44,318 nucleotides of DNA. Origin: DATIRA01 sp964553405 (lineage in GTDB: Bacteria > Pseudomonadota > Gammaproteobacteria > Steroidobacterales > Steroidobacteraceae). The stretch spans positions 1 to 44,318 of the forward strand of contig CAZKLS010000009.1 of the NCBI GenBank assembly GCA_964553405.1, given 5' to 3'. The notes below the pieces were generated by a model. The model worked only from the letters and a program-made list of their open reading frames with translations, had not been told where the DNA came from and searched no databases. Below, in pieces: positions 16,750 through 23,490 of this stretch. The position numbers and the translations under genes are program-made. Position 1 is the first letter of the stretch; each line of letters starts with the position of its first letter.

Positions 16750-17382
16750 ATGCACCAGCCAGACTTCATCCGACTGTGTCTCGACCTCGGCGTGTTGCGC
16801 TTCGGCCAGTTCACGCTCAAGTCCGGTCGCGTCAGCCCGTACTTCTTCAATGCAGGGCTGTTCAACACCGGCGCGGCGATCGCCTCGCTCGGTCGTTTCT
16901 ACGCGCACGCCGCGGCGATCTCGGGCGTCGAGTTCGACATGCTCTTCGGGCCGGCCTACAAGGGCATTCCGCTCGTGACCGCGACCGCCTCGGCGATGGC
17001 CGAGCACGAGGGGCGCAACCTGCCCTTCGCGTTCAACCGCAAGGAAGCCAAGGACCACGGCGAGGGCGGCACGATCATTGGAGCCCCGCTCTCGGGTCGC
17101 GTGCTGATCGTCGACGACGTGATCACCGCCGGCACGGCCATCCGGGAGTCGGTCGAGATCATCCGGGCGCAGGGCGCCAGCCCCGCAGGCGTGCTGATCG
17201 CGCTGGACCGCGAGGAGCGCGGCCAGGGCGCGCGTTCGGCAGTGCAGGAAGTCCGCGAGACGCTGGGCCTGCCGGTCGTCAGCGTGCTGCGCCTGAAGGA
17301 CCTGCTCGAGCATCTCGAGGGCACGGGACAGGCCGAGCTGCTGGAGTCGGTCCGCGGCTACCGCGACCGTTATGGCGTGTGA
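16750..17382 (+). CDS. pyrE: Orotate phosphoribosyltransferase
   Basis: A 210-residue enzyme that joins orotate to PRPP to form orotidine monophosphate in pyrimidine synthesis. The PRPP-binding motif VLIVDDVITAGTAIRE, the flexible-loop stretch FAFNRKEAKDHGEGG and the N-terminal FGQFTLKSGRVSPYFFN are all intact. The start at 16750 gives MHQPDFIRLCLDLGVLRFG, matching gammaproteobacterial PyrE. An ATG ten codons upstream (16720) is in frame but would lie inside xthA. pyrE is divergent from xthA and near dut-coaBC, as in E. coli, but slmA is absent here. Confidence 0.96.
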   Translation: MHQPDFIRLCLDLGVLRFGQFTLKSGRVSPYFFNAGLFNTGAAIASLGRFYAHAAAISGVEFDMLFGPAYKGIPLVTATASAMAEHEGRNLPFAFNRKEAKDHGEGGTIIGAPLSGRVLIVDDVITAGTAIRESVEIIRAQGASPAGVLIALDREERGQGARSAVQEVRETLGLPVVSVLRLKDLLEHLEGTGQAELLESVRGYRDRYGV

Positions 17383-17465
17383 GCGGCACCGTCGTTCGAC
17401 GCAGTTCACAAAGCTGGAACCGCCCGCTAGGGGCCCGCGCGCGTGCAGGCGCAGAATCCGGGGCC

Positions 17466-18128
17466 ATGTACGGACGCGATGACTTCCGGCTTTGCCTGGC
17501 CGCAGCGCTGGTCGCGGGCCTGCTGCATGCCGGCGCTGCCGGCGCGGCGCAGGGCGGCAACCAGGGCAAGGAGGCGTTCTACCGTTGCCGCGATGCCCGC
17601 GGGCAGCAGCACCTCGGGCAGAGCATTCCGCCCGCCTGCATGGACCGCGACGTGGACATCCTCGACGACCGCGGACGCGTGATCCGCACGATGCCCGGAC
17701 GTGCCTCGCTCGAGGAACAGGCGCGCCTGAAGGCCGAAGCCGAGCAGGCGCAGCGGGCCGGAGAGATGGCCCGGCAGCGGGACCGGACCCTGCTCGCGAC
17801 CTACCTGAGCGTGGCCGACATCGAGCGCCTGCGCGACCAGCGGCTCGAGCTGCTGGAGCAGCAGTCCGAGGTCACCCGGCAGTACATCGTCAACCTGCGC
17901 GAGCGCGAGGGGCGACTGATCCAGGAGGCCGCAAGGTTCCGGCCCTACAGCGACAAGAGCGGCGCGCCCGCCCTGCCCGAGAACCTGGCCGAGGAAATCG
18001 TCAACACGGTGAACGGACTGCAGGTCTACCAGCAGGAACTCGCCAAGAACACCGACGAGCAGGCCCGCCTGCAGCAGGAATTCGGCGACGACATCGCCCG
18101 CTTCAAGGAACTGAAGGGCGTCAACTAG
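17466..18128 (+). CDS. Exported coiled-coil protein, DUF4124-like N-terminus
   Basis: A 220-residue protein with a signal peptide (AAALVAGLLHAGAAGAAQ). A short two-cysteine segment, FYRCRDARGQQHLGQSIPPACMDRD, resembles DUF4124 domains. Next comes VDILDDRGRVIRTMPGRASLEEQARLKAEAEQAQ, and then a long helical coiled-coil region to the C-terminus (SEVTRQYIVNLREREGRLIQEAARF). It is probably periplasmic. The molecular function is unknown. Its stop overlaps the convergent dut gene by 8 bp. Confidence 0.8.
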   Translation: MYGRDDFRLCLAAALVAGLLHAGAAGAAQGGNQGKEAFYRCRDARGQQHLGQSIPPACMDRDVDILDDRGRVIRTMPGRASLEEQARLKAEAEQAQRAGEMARQRDRTLLATYLSVADIERLRDQRLELLEQQSEVTRQYIVNLREREGRLIQEAARFRPYSDKSGAPALPENLAEEIVNTVNGLQVYQQELAKNTDEQARLQQEFGDDIARFKELKGVN

Positions 18129-18597
18129 TCCCGGAGCTGCCGAACCCGCCCGAGCCGCGCTCGCTGGCGGTGAATTCCTCGACGATCTCGAGCGCCACCT
18201 GCATGACGGGCACGACGACCATCTGCGCGATCCGTTCGCCCGGCGAGATCGTGTAGGCCGTGCCGCCACGGTTCCAGCAGGAAACCATCAACTGCCCCTG
18301 GTAGTCCGAGTCGATCAAACCCACCAGGTTGCCGAGCACGACGCCGTGCCGGTGCCCGAGCCCGGAGCGCGGCAGGATCACCGCGGCGTATCCCGCATCC
18401 TCGAGGTGGATTGCGAGACCGGTAGGGACCAGCTCCGTCTGCCCCGGCGCGAGCGTCAGCGGCCCGTCGATGCAGGCGCGCAGGTCGAGTCCGGCCGAGC
18501 CTTCCGTGGCGTAGTGCGGCAACGGAATGTCCCGGCCGATGCGCGGGTCCAGCACCTTCACCTGCAGCGAACGACGTGGCCCGTTCCGCACGCTCAC
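18121..18597 (-). CDS. dut: Deoxyuridine 5'-triphosphate nucleotidohydrolase (dUTPase)
   Basis: A 158-residue trimeric dUTPase that hydrolyses dUTP to dUMP, keeping uracil out of DNA and feeding thymidylate synthesis. All five family motifs are seen: GSAGLDLRA, PRSGLGHRHGV, GNLVGLIDSDYQGQL, GERIAQMVV and the C-terminal arm GSGGFGSSG. Translation starts at a GTG (18597) with GTGAGG about 7 bases upstream. It lies 15 bp after coaBC on the same strand, the same pairing as in E. coli, so the two are co-transcribed. Confidence 0.96.
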   Translation of the reverse strand: MSVRNGPRRSLQVKVLDPRIGRDIPLPHYATEGSAGLDLRACIDGPLTLAPGQTELVPTGLAIHLEDAGYAAVILPRSGLGHRHGVVLGNLVGLIDSDYQGQLMVSCWNRGGTAYTISPGERIAQMVVVPVMQVALEIVEEFTASERGSGGFGSSGTS

Positions 18598-18612
18598 GAT
18601 CGCCTCACCGGA

Positions 18613-19851
18613 TCACCGCGCCTGGACCGCGACGACGCGCCCCGGCGGTTGCCTGCCGGACGCGGCATAGTGCTCGGCGATAAGCGCCACGAGTCGTGCG
18701 GCGAGTTCCCGCTTCGGCGCGCGCCCGAGTTCCTGCGCTCCGCCCGGCCAGTAGACCGTCAGTGCGTTGTCGTCGCAGTCGAAGGCCAGCCCGTCACCGA
18801 CCTGGTTCGCGGCGATCATGTCGAGGTTCTTCGCGCGGAGCTTGGCGAGCGCATTGCGCTCCACGTCCTGGGTCTCTGCCGCGAACCCGACCGTGAAAGG
18901 CCGCGGCGTGCGCACCGCGACGGTACCGAGTATGTCGGGCGTGCGCGACATCGAGAGCGTCATCGTGTCGCTGGTCTTCTTGATCTTCTGCGCCGCCGTC
19001 TCGGTGGGGCGGTAATCGGACACCGCCGCCGCCGCGATGAAGATGTCCGTGCCGGGGAGCTGCGCGTCGACCGCCGCGAGCATCTGGTCCGCGGACTCGA
19101 CGTCGATTCGGTGAACGCCGCGGGGCGTCGGCAGGTTGACCGGGCCGCTGACCAGCAGCACCTCCGCACCGGCGTCGCGGGCCGCCGCCGCGACCGCGTA
19201 ACCCATCTTTCCGGAGCTGCGGTTGGTGATGAAGCGCACGGGGTCGATGCGCTCGCGCGTCGGACCCGCCGTGATGACGACCTTCCGACCCGCGAGCAGG
19301 CCGTTCCGCTCGCCGGGCAGCACCGCGGCGGCCAGTTCCCCGGGCTCCAGCATCCGGCCCGGTCCGCTCTCGCCGCAGGCCTGCCCGCCCTCGGCCGGAC
19401 CGAGTATCGAGATCCCGCGCGAACGCAGCATCTCGACGTTCGCCTGGGTGGCCGGATTGGCCCACATCAGCCGGTTCATCGCGGGCGCGAGGCTGATCGG
19501 CGCATCGGTCGCGAGACACAGCGTCGTGAGCAGGTCGTCGGCGAGGCCGTGTGCGAGCCGCGCGATGAAGTCGGCCGTCGCCGGCGCGACCAGCACCCGG
19601 TCGGCCCAGCGTGCAAGCTCAATGTGACCCATCGCCGCCTCGGCGGCCTCGTCCCAGAGGTCCGAGCGCACCGGCCGCCCCGAGAGCGCCTGGAAGGTCT
19701 GCGGCGTGACGAAGCGCCGCGCGCCGTCCGTCATGACGACCTGCACCTCGGCGCCTGCCTCGCGCAGCCGGCGCAGCAGCTCCGCGCTCTTGTACGCGGC
19801 GATGCCGCCGGTCACGCCGAGCAGGATCCGGATGGGCTCCGAGGGCTGCAT
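18613..19851 (-). CDS. coaBC: Bifunctional phosphopantothenoylcysteine decarboxylase / phosphopantothenate-cysteine ligase
   Basis: A 412-residue enzyme for two consecutive steps of coenzyme A synthesis. The flavin-dependent CoaC half has the N-terminal GVTGGIAAYKSAELLR, the FIARLAHGLADDLL segment with the active-site His, and the APAMNRLMW substrate loop. The CoaB half begins near GRKVVITAGPTRERIDPVRFITN and carries the conserved NRSSGKMGYA. The ATG at 19851 fits the CoaBC N-terminus; the frame is open to 19887 without homology. It heads the coaBC-dut pair. coaD, another CoA gene, is 2.4 kb away on the same strand. Confidence 0.96.
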   Translation of the reverse strand: MQPSEPIRILLGVTGGIAAYKSAELLRRLREAGAEVQVVMTDGARRFVTPQTFQALSGRPVRSDLWDEAAEAAMGHIELARWADRVLVAPATADFIARLAHGLADDLLTTLCLATDAPISLAPAMNRLMWANPATQANVEMLRSRGISILGPAEGGQACGESGPGRMLEPGELAAAVLPGERNGLLAGRKVVITAGPTRERIDPVRFITNRSSGKMGYAVAAAARDAGAEVLLVSGPVNLPTPRGVHRIDVESADQMLAAVDAQLPGTDIFIAAAAVSDYRPTETAAQKIKKTSDTMTLSMSRTPDILGTVAVRTPRPFTVGFAAETQDVERNALAKLRAKNLDMIAANQVGDGLAFDCDDNALTVYWPGGAQELGRAPKRELAARLVALIAEHYAASGRQPPGRVVAVQAR

Positions 19852-19949
19852 GCCCGGATTATGGGGCGCGACCAAAGCGGGCCGCAAAGGGGAAATCCGC
19901 GACCGGGGCCGTATCGTCTGAGCTCATAACCGACGGGACTGGGCGGACG

Positions 19950-20765
19950 TCAGCGCTGGCAGCGCGGACAGTAATAGGTCGAGCGCTGCCCCTGCACGAT
20001 GTGGCGGATCGGCGTGCCGCAGCGCCGGCAGGGCTCGCCGCCCCGCTCGTAGACGAACAGCTCCTGCCGGAAATACCCGGGCGCCCCCTGCGCGCCCACG
20101 TAGTCGCGCAACGTGGTCCCGCCGTGGCTGATGGCCGCTTCGAGCACCTGCTGAACGGCCCCGACCAGCCGCGCGAGGCGCTCCGCGCCGACCCGGCCGG
20201 CGGCGCGTCGTGGGTCGATGCCGGCATGGAACAGCGATTCGCTCGCATAGATGTTGCCGACCCCGACCACGACGCGCTGGTCCATCAGCAGCTGCTTCAA
20301 CGCGACACGGCGGCCGCGCGCGCGGCGAACGAGGTACTCGGCATCGAACTCGGGACCGAGCGGCTCGGGGCCCAGCGTGGCGAGCAGCGGGTGCCGCGCC
20401 GGGTCTTCACGCGTCCAGTGCAGGCTTCCGAATCGCCTCGGGTCGTTGAATCGCAGGCACCTGCCGTCGTCGAGCCGCAGGTCGTAGTGGTCGTGCCTGC
20501 CCGGCTCGACGACGGAATCGAGCACCCGCAGGCTGCCCGACATGCCGAGGTGCAGGATCAGCGTCCCGCGGTCGAGGCGCAGCAGCAGGTACTTGGCCCG
20601 CCGTCCCGTCGCAAGCACCCGCTGCCCGGCGACCGCTCTTGCGACCGCTGGACCGACCGGCCAGCGCAGGCGCCGCTCGCGCAGGACGAGCTGCTCGATC
20701 CGTCGCCCTCGCAACGCGCCGTCGATGCCGCGGCGGGTGGTCTCGACTTCTGGAAGCTCGGGCAT
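19950..20765 (-). CDS. mutM: Formamidopyrimidine-DNA glycosylase
   Basis: A 271-residue base-excision repair enzyme removing 8-oxoguanine and formamidopyrimidines. The mature N-terminus PELPEVETTRRG holds the catalytic Pro2 and Glu3, Lys57 is in GRRAKYLLL, the helix-two-turn-helix is at VGVGNIYASESLF, and the C-terminal zinc finger has CRRCGTP and YYCPRCQR. It lies downstream of rpmBG, as in E. coli, but a terminator stands between. It therefore needs read-through or its own promoter in a gap of about 40 bp. Confidence 0.96.
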   Translation of the reverse strand: MPELPEVETTRRGIDGALRGRRIEQLVLRERRLRWPVGPAVARAVAGQRVLATGRRAKYLLLRLDRGTLILHLGMSGSLRVLDSVVEPGRHDHYDLRLDDGRCLRFNDPRRFGSLHWTREDPARHPLLATLGPEPLGPEFDAEYLVRRARGRRVALKQLLMDQRVVVGVGNIYASESLFHAGIDPRRAAGRVGAERLARLVGAVQQVLEAAISHGGTTLRDYVGAQGAPGYFRQELFVYERGGEPCRRCGTPIRHIVQGQRSTYYCPRCQR

Positions 20766-20807
20766 GGGCGCTGCAGGCGGTTCGGCCCGCCGGCCGGTCC
20801 CTGAGAC

Positions 20808-20830
20808 GAAAAACCCGCCGTCGGCGGGTT
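20808..20830 (-). terminator. Rho-independent terminator of the rpmB-rpmG transcript
   Basis: On the minus strand AACCCGCC and GGCGGGTT form an 8-bp stem with a 3-base loop, followed by TTTTT. It sits 30 bp past the rpmG stop and 42 bp before the mutM start. Confidence 0.8.
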
Positions 20831-20860
20831 CTTCGATCTTGCTGGCGGCCGTGCGGAGCC

Positions 20861-21016
20861 TTACTTGATCTTGGCTTCCTTGTAGGCCACGTGCTTGCGG
20901 GCCTTGGGGTCGAACTTCTTCACCTCGAGCTTCTCGGGGTGCAGCTTCTTGTTCTTGGTCGTGGTGTAGAAGTGGCCCGTGCCGGCCGTCGAGACGAGCT
21001 TGATCTTGTCACGCAT
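20861..21016 (-). CDS. rpmG: 50S ribosomal protein bL33
   Basis: A 51-residue protein, MRDKIKLVSTAGTGHFYTTT followed by a Lys-rich tail, near-identical to proteobacterial L33. The tail lacks the CXXC pairs, so it is the zinc-free form. The ATG at 21016 has a strong GGAGG Shine-Dalgarno 9 bases upstream. It follows rpmB by 16 bp and ends at an intrinsic terminator, so the two ribosomal genes form one short operon. The gene is easy to miss because of its length. Confidence 0.96.
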   Translation of the reverse strand: MRDKIKLVSTAGTGHFYTTTKNKKLHPEKLEVKKFDPKARKHVAYKEAKIK

Positions 21017-21032
21017 GATCCTGTCCTCCGCT

Positions 21033-21269
21033 TCAGACCTTCAGGCCCTGGGCGCGAAGCTCGGCGACCACGGCCTCGATGCCCTTCTTCTCGATCGTGC
21101 GCAGGCCGTGGCCCGACACCTTCAGGCGCACCCACCGCTTCTCGCTCTCGAGCCAGAAACGCTGCTTGTGCAGGTTCGGCAGGAAGCGGCGACGCCTCCT
21201 GTTGTTCGCGTGCGAGACCGTGTTGCCGGTCGTCGGCCCTTTGCCGGTGATCTGACAGACTTTCGACAT
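21033..21269 (-). CDS. rpmB: 50S ribosomal protein bL28
   Basis: A 78-residue large-subunit protein beginning MSKVCQITGKGPTTGNTVSH, with the RRRRRFLPNLHKQRFW core that contacts 23S rRNA and SGHGLRTIEKKG near the C-terminus. The length matches E. coli L28. The ATG at 21269 has GAGGA upstream. It is the first gene of rpmB-rpmG and is transcribed from the promoter at 21333-21361, with a leader of about 55 nt that contains a strong hairpin. Confidence 0.97.
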   Translation of the reverse strand: MSKVCQITGKGPTTGNTVSHANNRRRRRFLPNLHKQRFWLESEKRWVRLKVSGHGLRTIEKKGIEAVVAELRAQGLKV

Positions 21270-21287
21270 GGCTGGATCCTCAAGCCT

Positions 21288-21314
21288 GGGGTCCCCGCGC
21301 CGTTGCGGGACCCC
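21288..21314 (-). promoter_or_regulatory. Leader hairpin in the rpmBG 5' untranslated region
   Basis: GGGGTCC(C)CGC at 21288-21298 pairs with GCGGGACCCC at 21305-21314 around a 6-base loop, with one bulged base. It lies between the predicted transcription start and the rpmB Shine-Dalgarno. No T-tract follows, so it is not a terminator. It could be a protein-binding or stability element. Confidence 0.5.
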
Positions 21315-21332
21315 GGGAAAAACGAGCCGGGC

Positions 21333-21361
21333 TTTATACCAGCAGAGCGCGTCCCGGGCAA
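21333..21361 (-). promoter_or_regulatory. Sigma-70 promoter of rpmB-rpmG
   Basis: On the minus strand TTGCCC (-35, 4 of 6) and TATAAA (-10, 5 of 6) are separated by exactly 17 bp, placing the transcription start near 21326, about 57 bases before the rpmB ATG. It is the best match in the 220-bp gap between radC and rpmB. Confidence 0.65.
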
Positions 21362-21489
21362 GGCGGCAGCGCGGCGGCGGGCGCGCCCGTCGCGCGCCGG
21401 CCGGCATGACGAGGCGCATAAGGCATTGAGTCGGCTGGATTTAGCGCCGACCGGACTCATCGGCGCCCGCACGAGGCTGGCCGCAGCGG

Positions 21490-22164
21490 CTAGATCAGCC
21501 CCCGCTCCGCAAACGACACGCAGCTCCCGTCTCCGACGACGACGTGGTCGAGCACCCGTATGTCCACCAGCGCCAGCGCATCGCGCAGTCGCTGCGTGAT
21601 CAGCTCGTCGGCCTGCGAGGGCTCGGCCACGCCCGAGGGGTGGTTGTGCGCGAGTATCACGGCCGCGGCGTTGCGGGAGAGCGCGAGCTTGACGATCTCC
21701 CGCGGATGGACGCTCGCCCCGTCGATGGTCCCGCGGAACACCTCGTCGAAGCAGATCACGCGGTGGCGGTTGTCCAGGAACAGGCAGCAGAACACCTCGT
21801 GCTCGCGGTCCCGGAGCTGCGTGCGCAGGAACTCCCGGGTCGCCCGCGGGTTCGCGAGCGGGGGACCCGAGCGCATCTGCTCGGCGTAGTGCCGGCGGGA
21901 GAGCTCGAGCGCGGCCTGCAGCAGCGCGTAGCGCGCGAGACCGAGGCCGCGCACGCTGCAGAACGCCGGCCGGTCCGCCGTCAGCAGCCCGCGCAGCGAC
22001 CGGAACTGCGTGAGCAGCTGGCGTGCCGTATCGAGCGCGGAACGCCCCGGGGACCCCGTCTGCAGCAGCACTGCCAGCAGTTCCGCCTCGGTCAGCGCCT
22101 GCGCCCCGAGCGTGAGCAGTTTCTCGCGCGGTCGTTCCGTCTCGGGCCAGTCGTCGAGTCTCAT
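21490..22164 (-). CDS. radC: RadC family JAB domain protein
   Basis: A 224-residue protein with an N-terminal helix-hairpin-helix-like part (REKLLTLGAQALTEAELLAVLLQTG; SVRGLGLARYALLQAA). A C-terminal JAMM metalloprotease-like domain has the ligand set in ILAHNHPSGVAEPSQADELIT. The family is conserved and was once linked to DNA repair, but its biochemical role is unresolved. It sits between coaD and rpmB on the same strand; in E. coli it lies between rpmB and coaBC, so the order is changed here. Confidence 0.93.
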   Translation of the reverse strand: MRLDDWPETERPREKLLTLGAQALTEAELLAVLLQTGSPGRSALDTARQLLTQFRSLRGLLTADRPAFCSVRGLGLARYALLQAALELSRRHYAEQMRSGPPLANPRATREFLRTQLRDREHEVFCCLFLDNRHRVICFDEVFRGTIDGASVHPREIVKLALSRNAAAVILAHNHPSGVAEPSQADELITQRLRDALALVDIRVLDHVVVGDGSCVSFAERGLI

Positions 22165-22293
22165 GGGCCTGTTCCCCGGGGTGGCCCATGCTGCTCGAGC
22201 GAATGCGGCGCAGGCACGCCGAAAAAACGACGGATCGCCGCAGATTCGCGCCCTCGCAGCCGGAGCCGCGCTGCGCCGGTCGGGTTTGCCCGG

Positions 22294-22779
22294 TCAGCGA
22301 CCGGCGAACTTGCCGCGCAAGGCCTCGGCTACGGCCGGATGAACGAACTCGCTGACGTTGCCGCCAAGACTCGCGATTTCCCGGATCAGCGTCGAGGAGA
22401 CGAAGTTGTACTGCTCCGTCGGCGTCAGGAACACGGTCTCGACCTCGCCGTCCAGGTGCCGGCTCATCGTCGCGAGCTGGAACTCGAACTCGAAATCCGA
22501 CACGGCCCGAAGCCCGCGCATGATGACGTTGAGCCCCTGTGCCCTGGCGAAATCCACCGTGAGTCCCGTGTAGCCCGAGACCTCCACGTTCGGCAGTTCC
22601 GCCACGACCTTGCGCGCGAGCGCGACGCGCTCCTCCAGCGTGAACAGCGGCGCCTTCGCAGGATTGGCCGCGATCGCGATCACGACCCGGTCGAAGATCC
22701 GGCACGCGCGCCGCACCAGGTCCAGGTGCCCGTGCGTGATCGGATCGAAGGTCCCCGGATACATCGCGCTGCTGCCCAT
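22294..22779 (-). CDS. coaD: Phosphopantetheine adenylyltransferase
   Basis: A 161-residue enzyme transferring AMP to 4'-phosphopantetheine, the penultimate step of coenzyme A synthesis. The nucleotidyltransferase motif PGTFDPITHGH, the MRGLRAVSDFEFEFQLA segment and the FVSSTLIREIA signature (TXXSSTXIRE) are intact. Length equals E. coli CoaD (159). The start at 22779 gives MGSSAMYPGTF; the second Met (residue 6) is also possible and would resemble other CoaD N-termini. It is 20 bp from rsmD, upstream on the same strand, a common pairing. Confidence 0.96.
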   Translation of the reverse strand: MGSSAMYPGTFDPITHGHLDLVRRACRIFDRVVIAIAANPAKAPLFTLEERVALARKVVAELPNVEVSGYTGLTVDFARAQGLNVIMRGLRAVSDFEFEFQLATMSRHLDGEVETVFLTPTEQYNFVSSTLIREIASLGGNVSEFVHPAVAEALRGKFAGR

Positions 22780-22799
22780 CTCTCCCCCAGGCCTGGTTC

Positions 22800-23408
22800 C
22801 TACGTGAGCTCCCGTCGCGCCAGATGATAGCCCACCTCGCCAGCCCGCCCGCTGCGCAGCAGCGTCCAGCCCGGCGGCAAAGCCGGCGCCCCGGCGCGTG
22901 CGGAATCCTCCAGGTAGGCGAGTCCGCCAGCCCGCAGCCAGCCGCGCTCGTCGAGACTCCTCAAGGCCGGCGTGACCGCCCCCGTGCCGTAAGGGGGGTC
23001 GAGGAAGACGATGTCGAACGGCTCAGGCGACCCAGCCAGGAACGCCGGGACATCGGCGCGGACGACGCGGCCCGCCTCCGCCCCAAGGGCCCCGAGCACG
23101 GTCTCGAGCGCACGCGTCGCGACGGGGTCGGCATCGACGAACACGACCTCGCGCGCGCCGCGCGACAGCGCCTCGATCCCGAGCGCGCCGCTGCCGGCGT
23201 AAAGATCCAGGCAGCGGCTGCCGGCGACGTCGATCTGCAGCCAGTTGAACAGCGTCTCGCGCACCCGGTCCGGCGTCGGACGGATCCCCGGGCTCGGGGG
23301 AATCGCGAGCCTGCGCCCCCGCCAGCGGCCGCCGATGATGCGCAACTGCCCGGCCGGACCGTGTCCTCGCCCGCCGCGGCGTGTCGTCGAAATCTTGCGT
23401 TGAGTCAC
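22800..23408 (-). CDS. rsmD: 16S rRNA (guanine-N2)-methyltransferase RsmD
   Basis: A 202-residue Rossmann methyltransferase that modifies G966 of 16S rRNA during 30S assembly. It shows LRIIGGRWRGRRLAIP near the N-terminus, RPTPDRVRETLFNWL, the SAM loop DLYAGSGALGIEALSRGA and the catalytic motif DPPYGTG (family NPPY/DPPF type). It lies 20 bp ahead of coaD on the same strand. A 73-bp gap containing no gene separates its start from the divergent lipase gene's Shine-Dalgarno region. Confidence 0.94.
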   Translation of the reverse strand: MTQRKISTTRRGGRGHGPAGQLRIIGGRWRGRRLAIPPSPGIRPTPDRVRETLFNWLQIDVAGSRCLDLYAGSGALGIEALSRGAREVVFVDADPVATRALETVLGALGAEAGRVVRADVPAFLAGSPEPFDIVFLDPPYGTGAVTPALRSLDERGWLRAGGLAYLEDSARAGAPALPPGWTLLRSGRAGEVGYHLARRELT

Positions 23409-23474
23409 GCGGCAAGCGTAGGCTTCGGAGGGTTGATTTCACAACGCGCGAGCCAACGCGCGGTCCGGCATTCA

Positions 23475-23481
23475 AGAGGGG
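23475..23481 (+). promoter_or_regulatory. Shine-Dalgarno that selects the second ATG of the lipase gene
   Basis: AGAGGGG touches the first ATG (23482) with no spacer but lies 9 bases before the second ATG (23491). Translation should therefore start at 23491. Confidence 0.55.
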
Positions 23482-23490
23482 ATGAAATCC

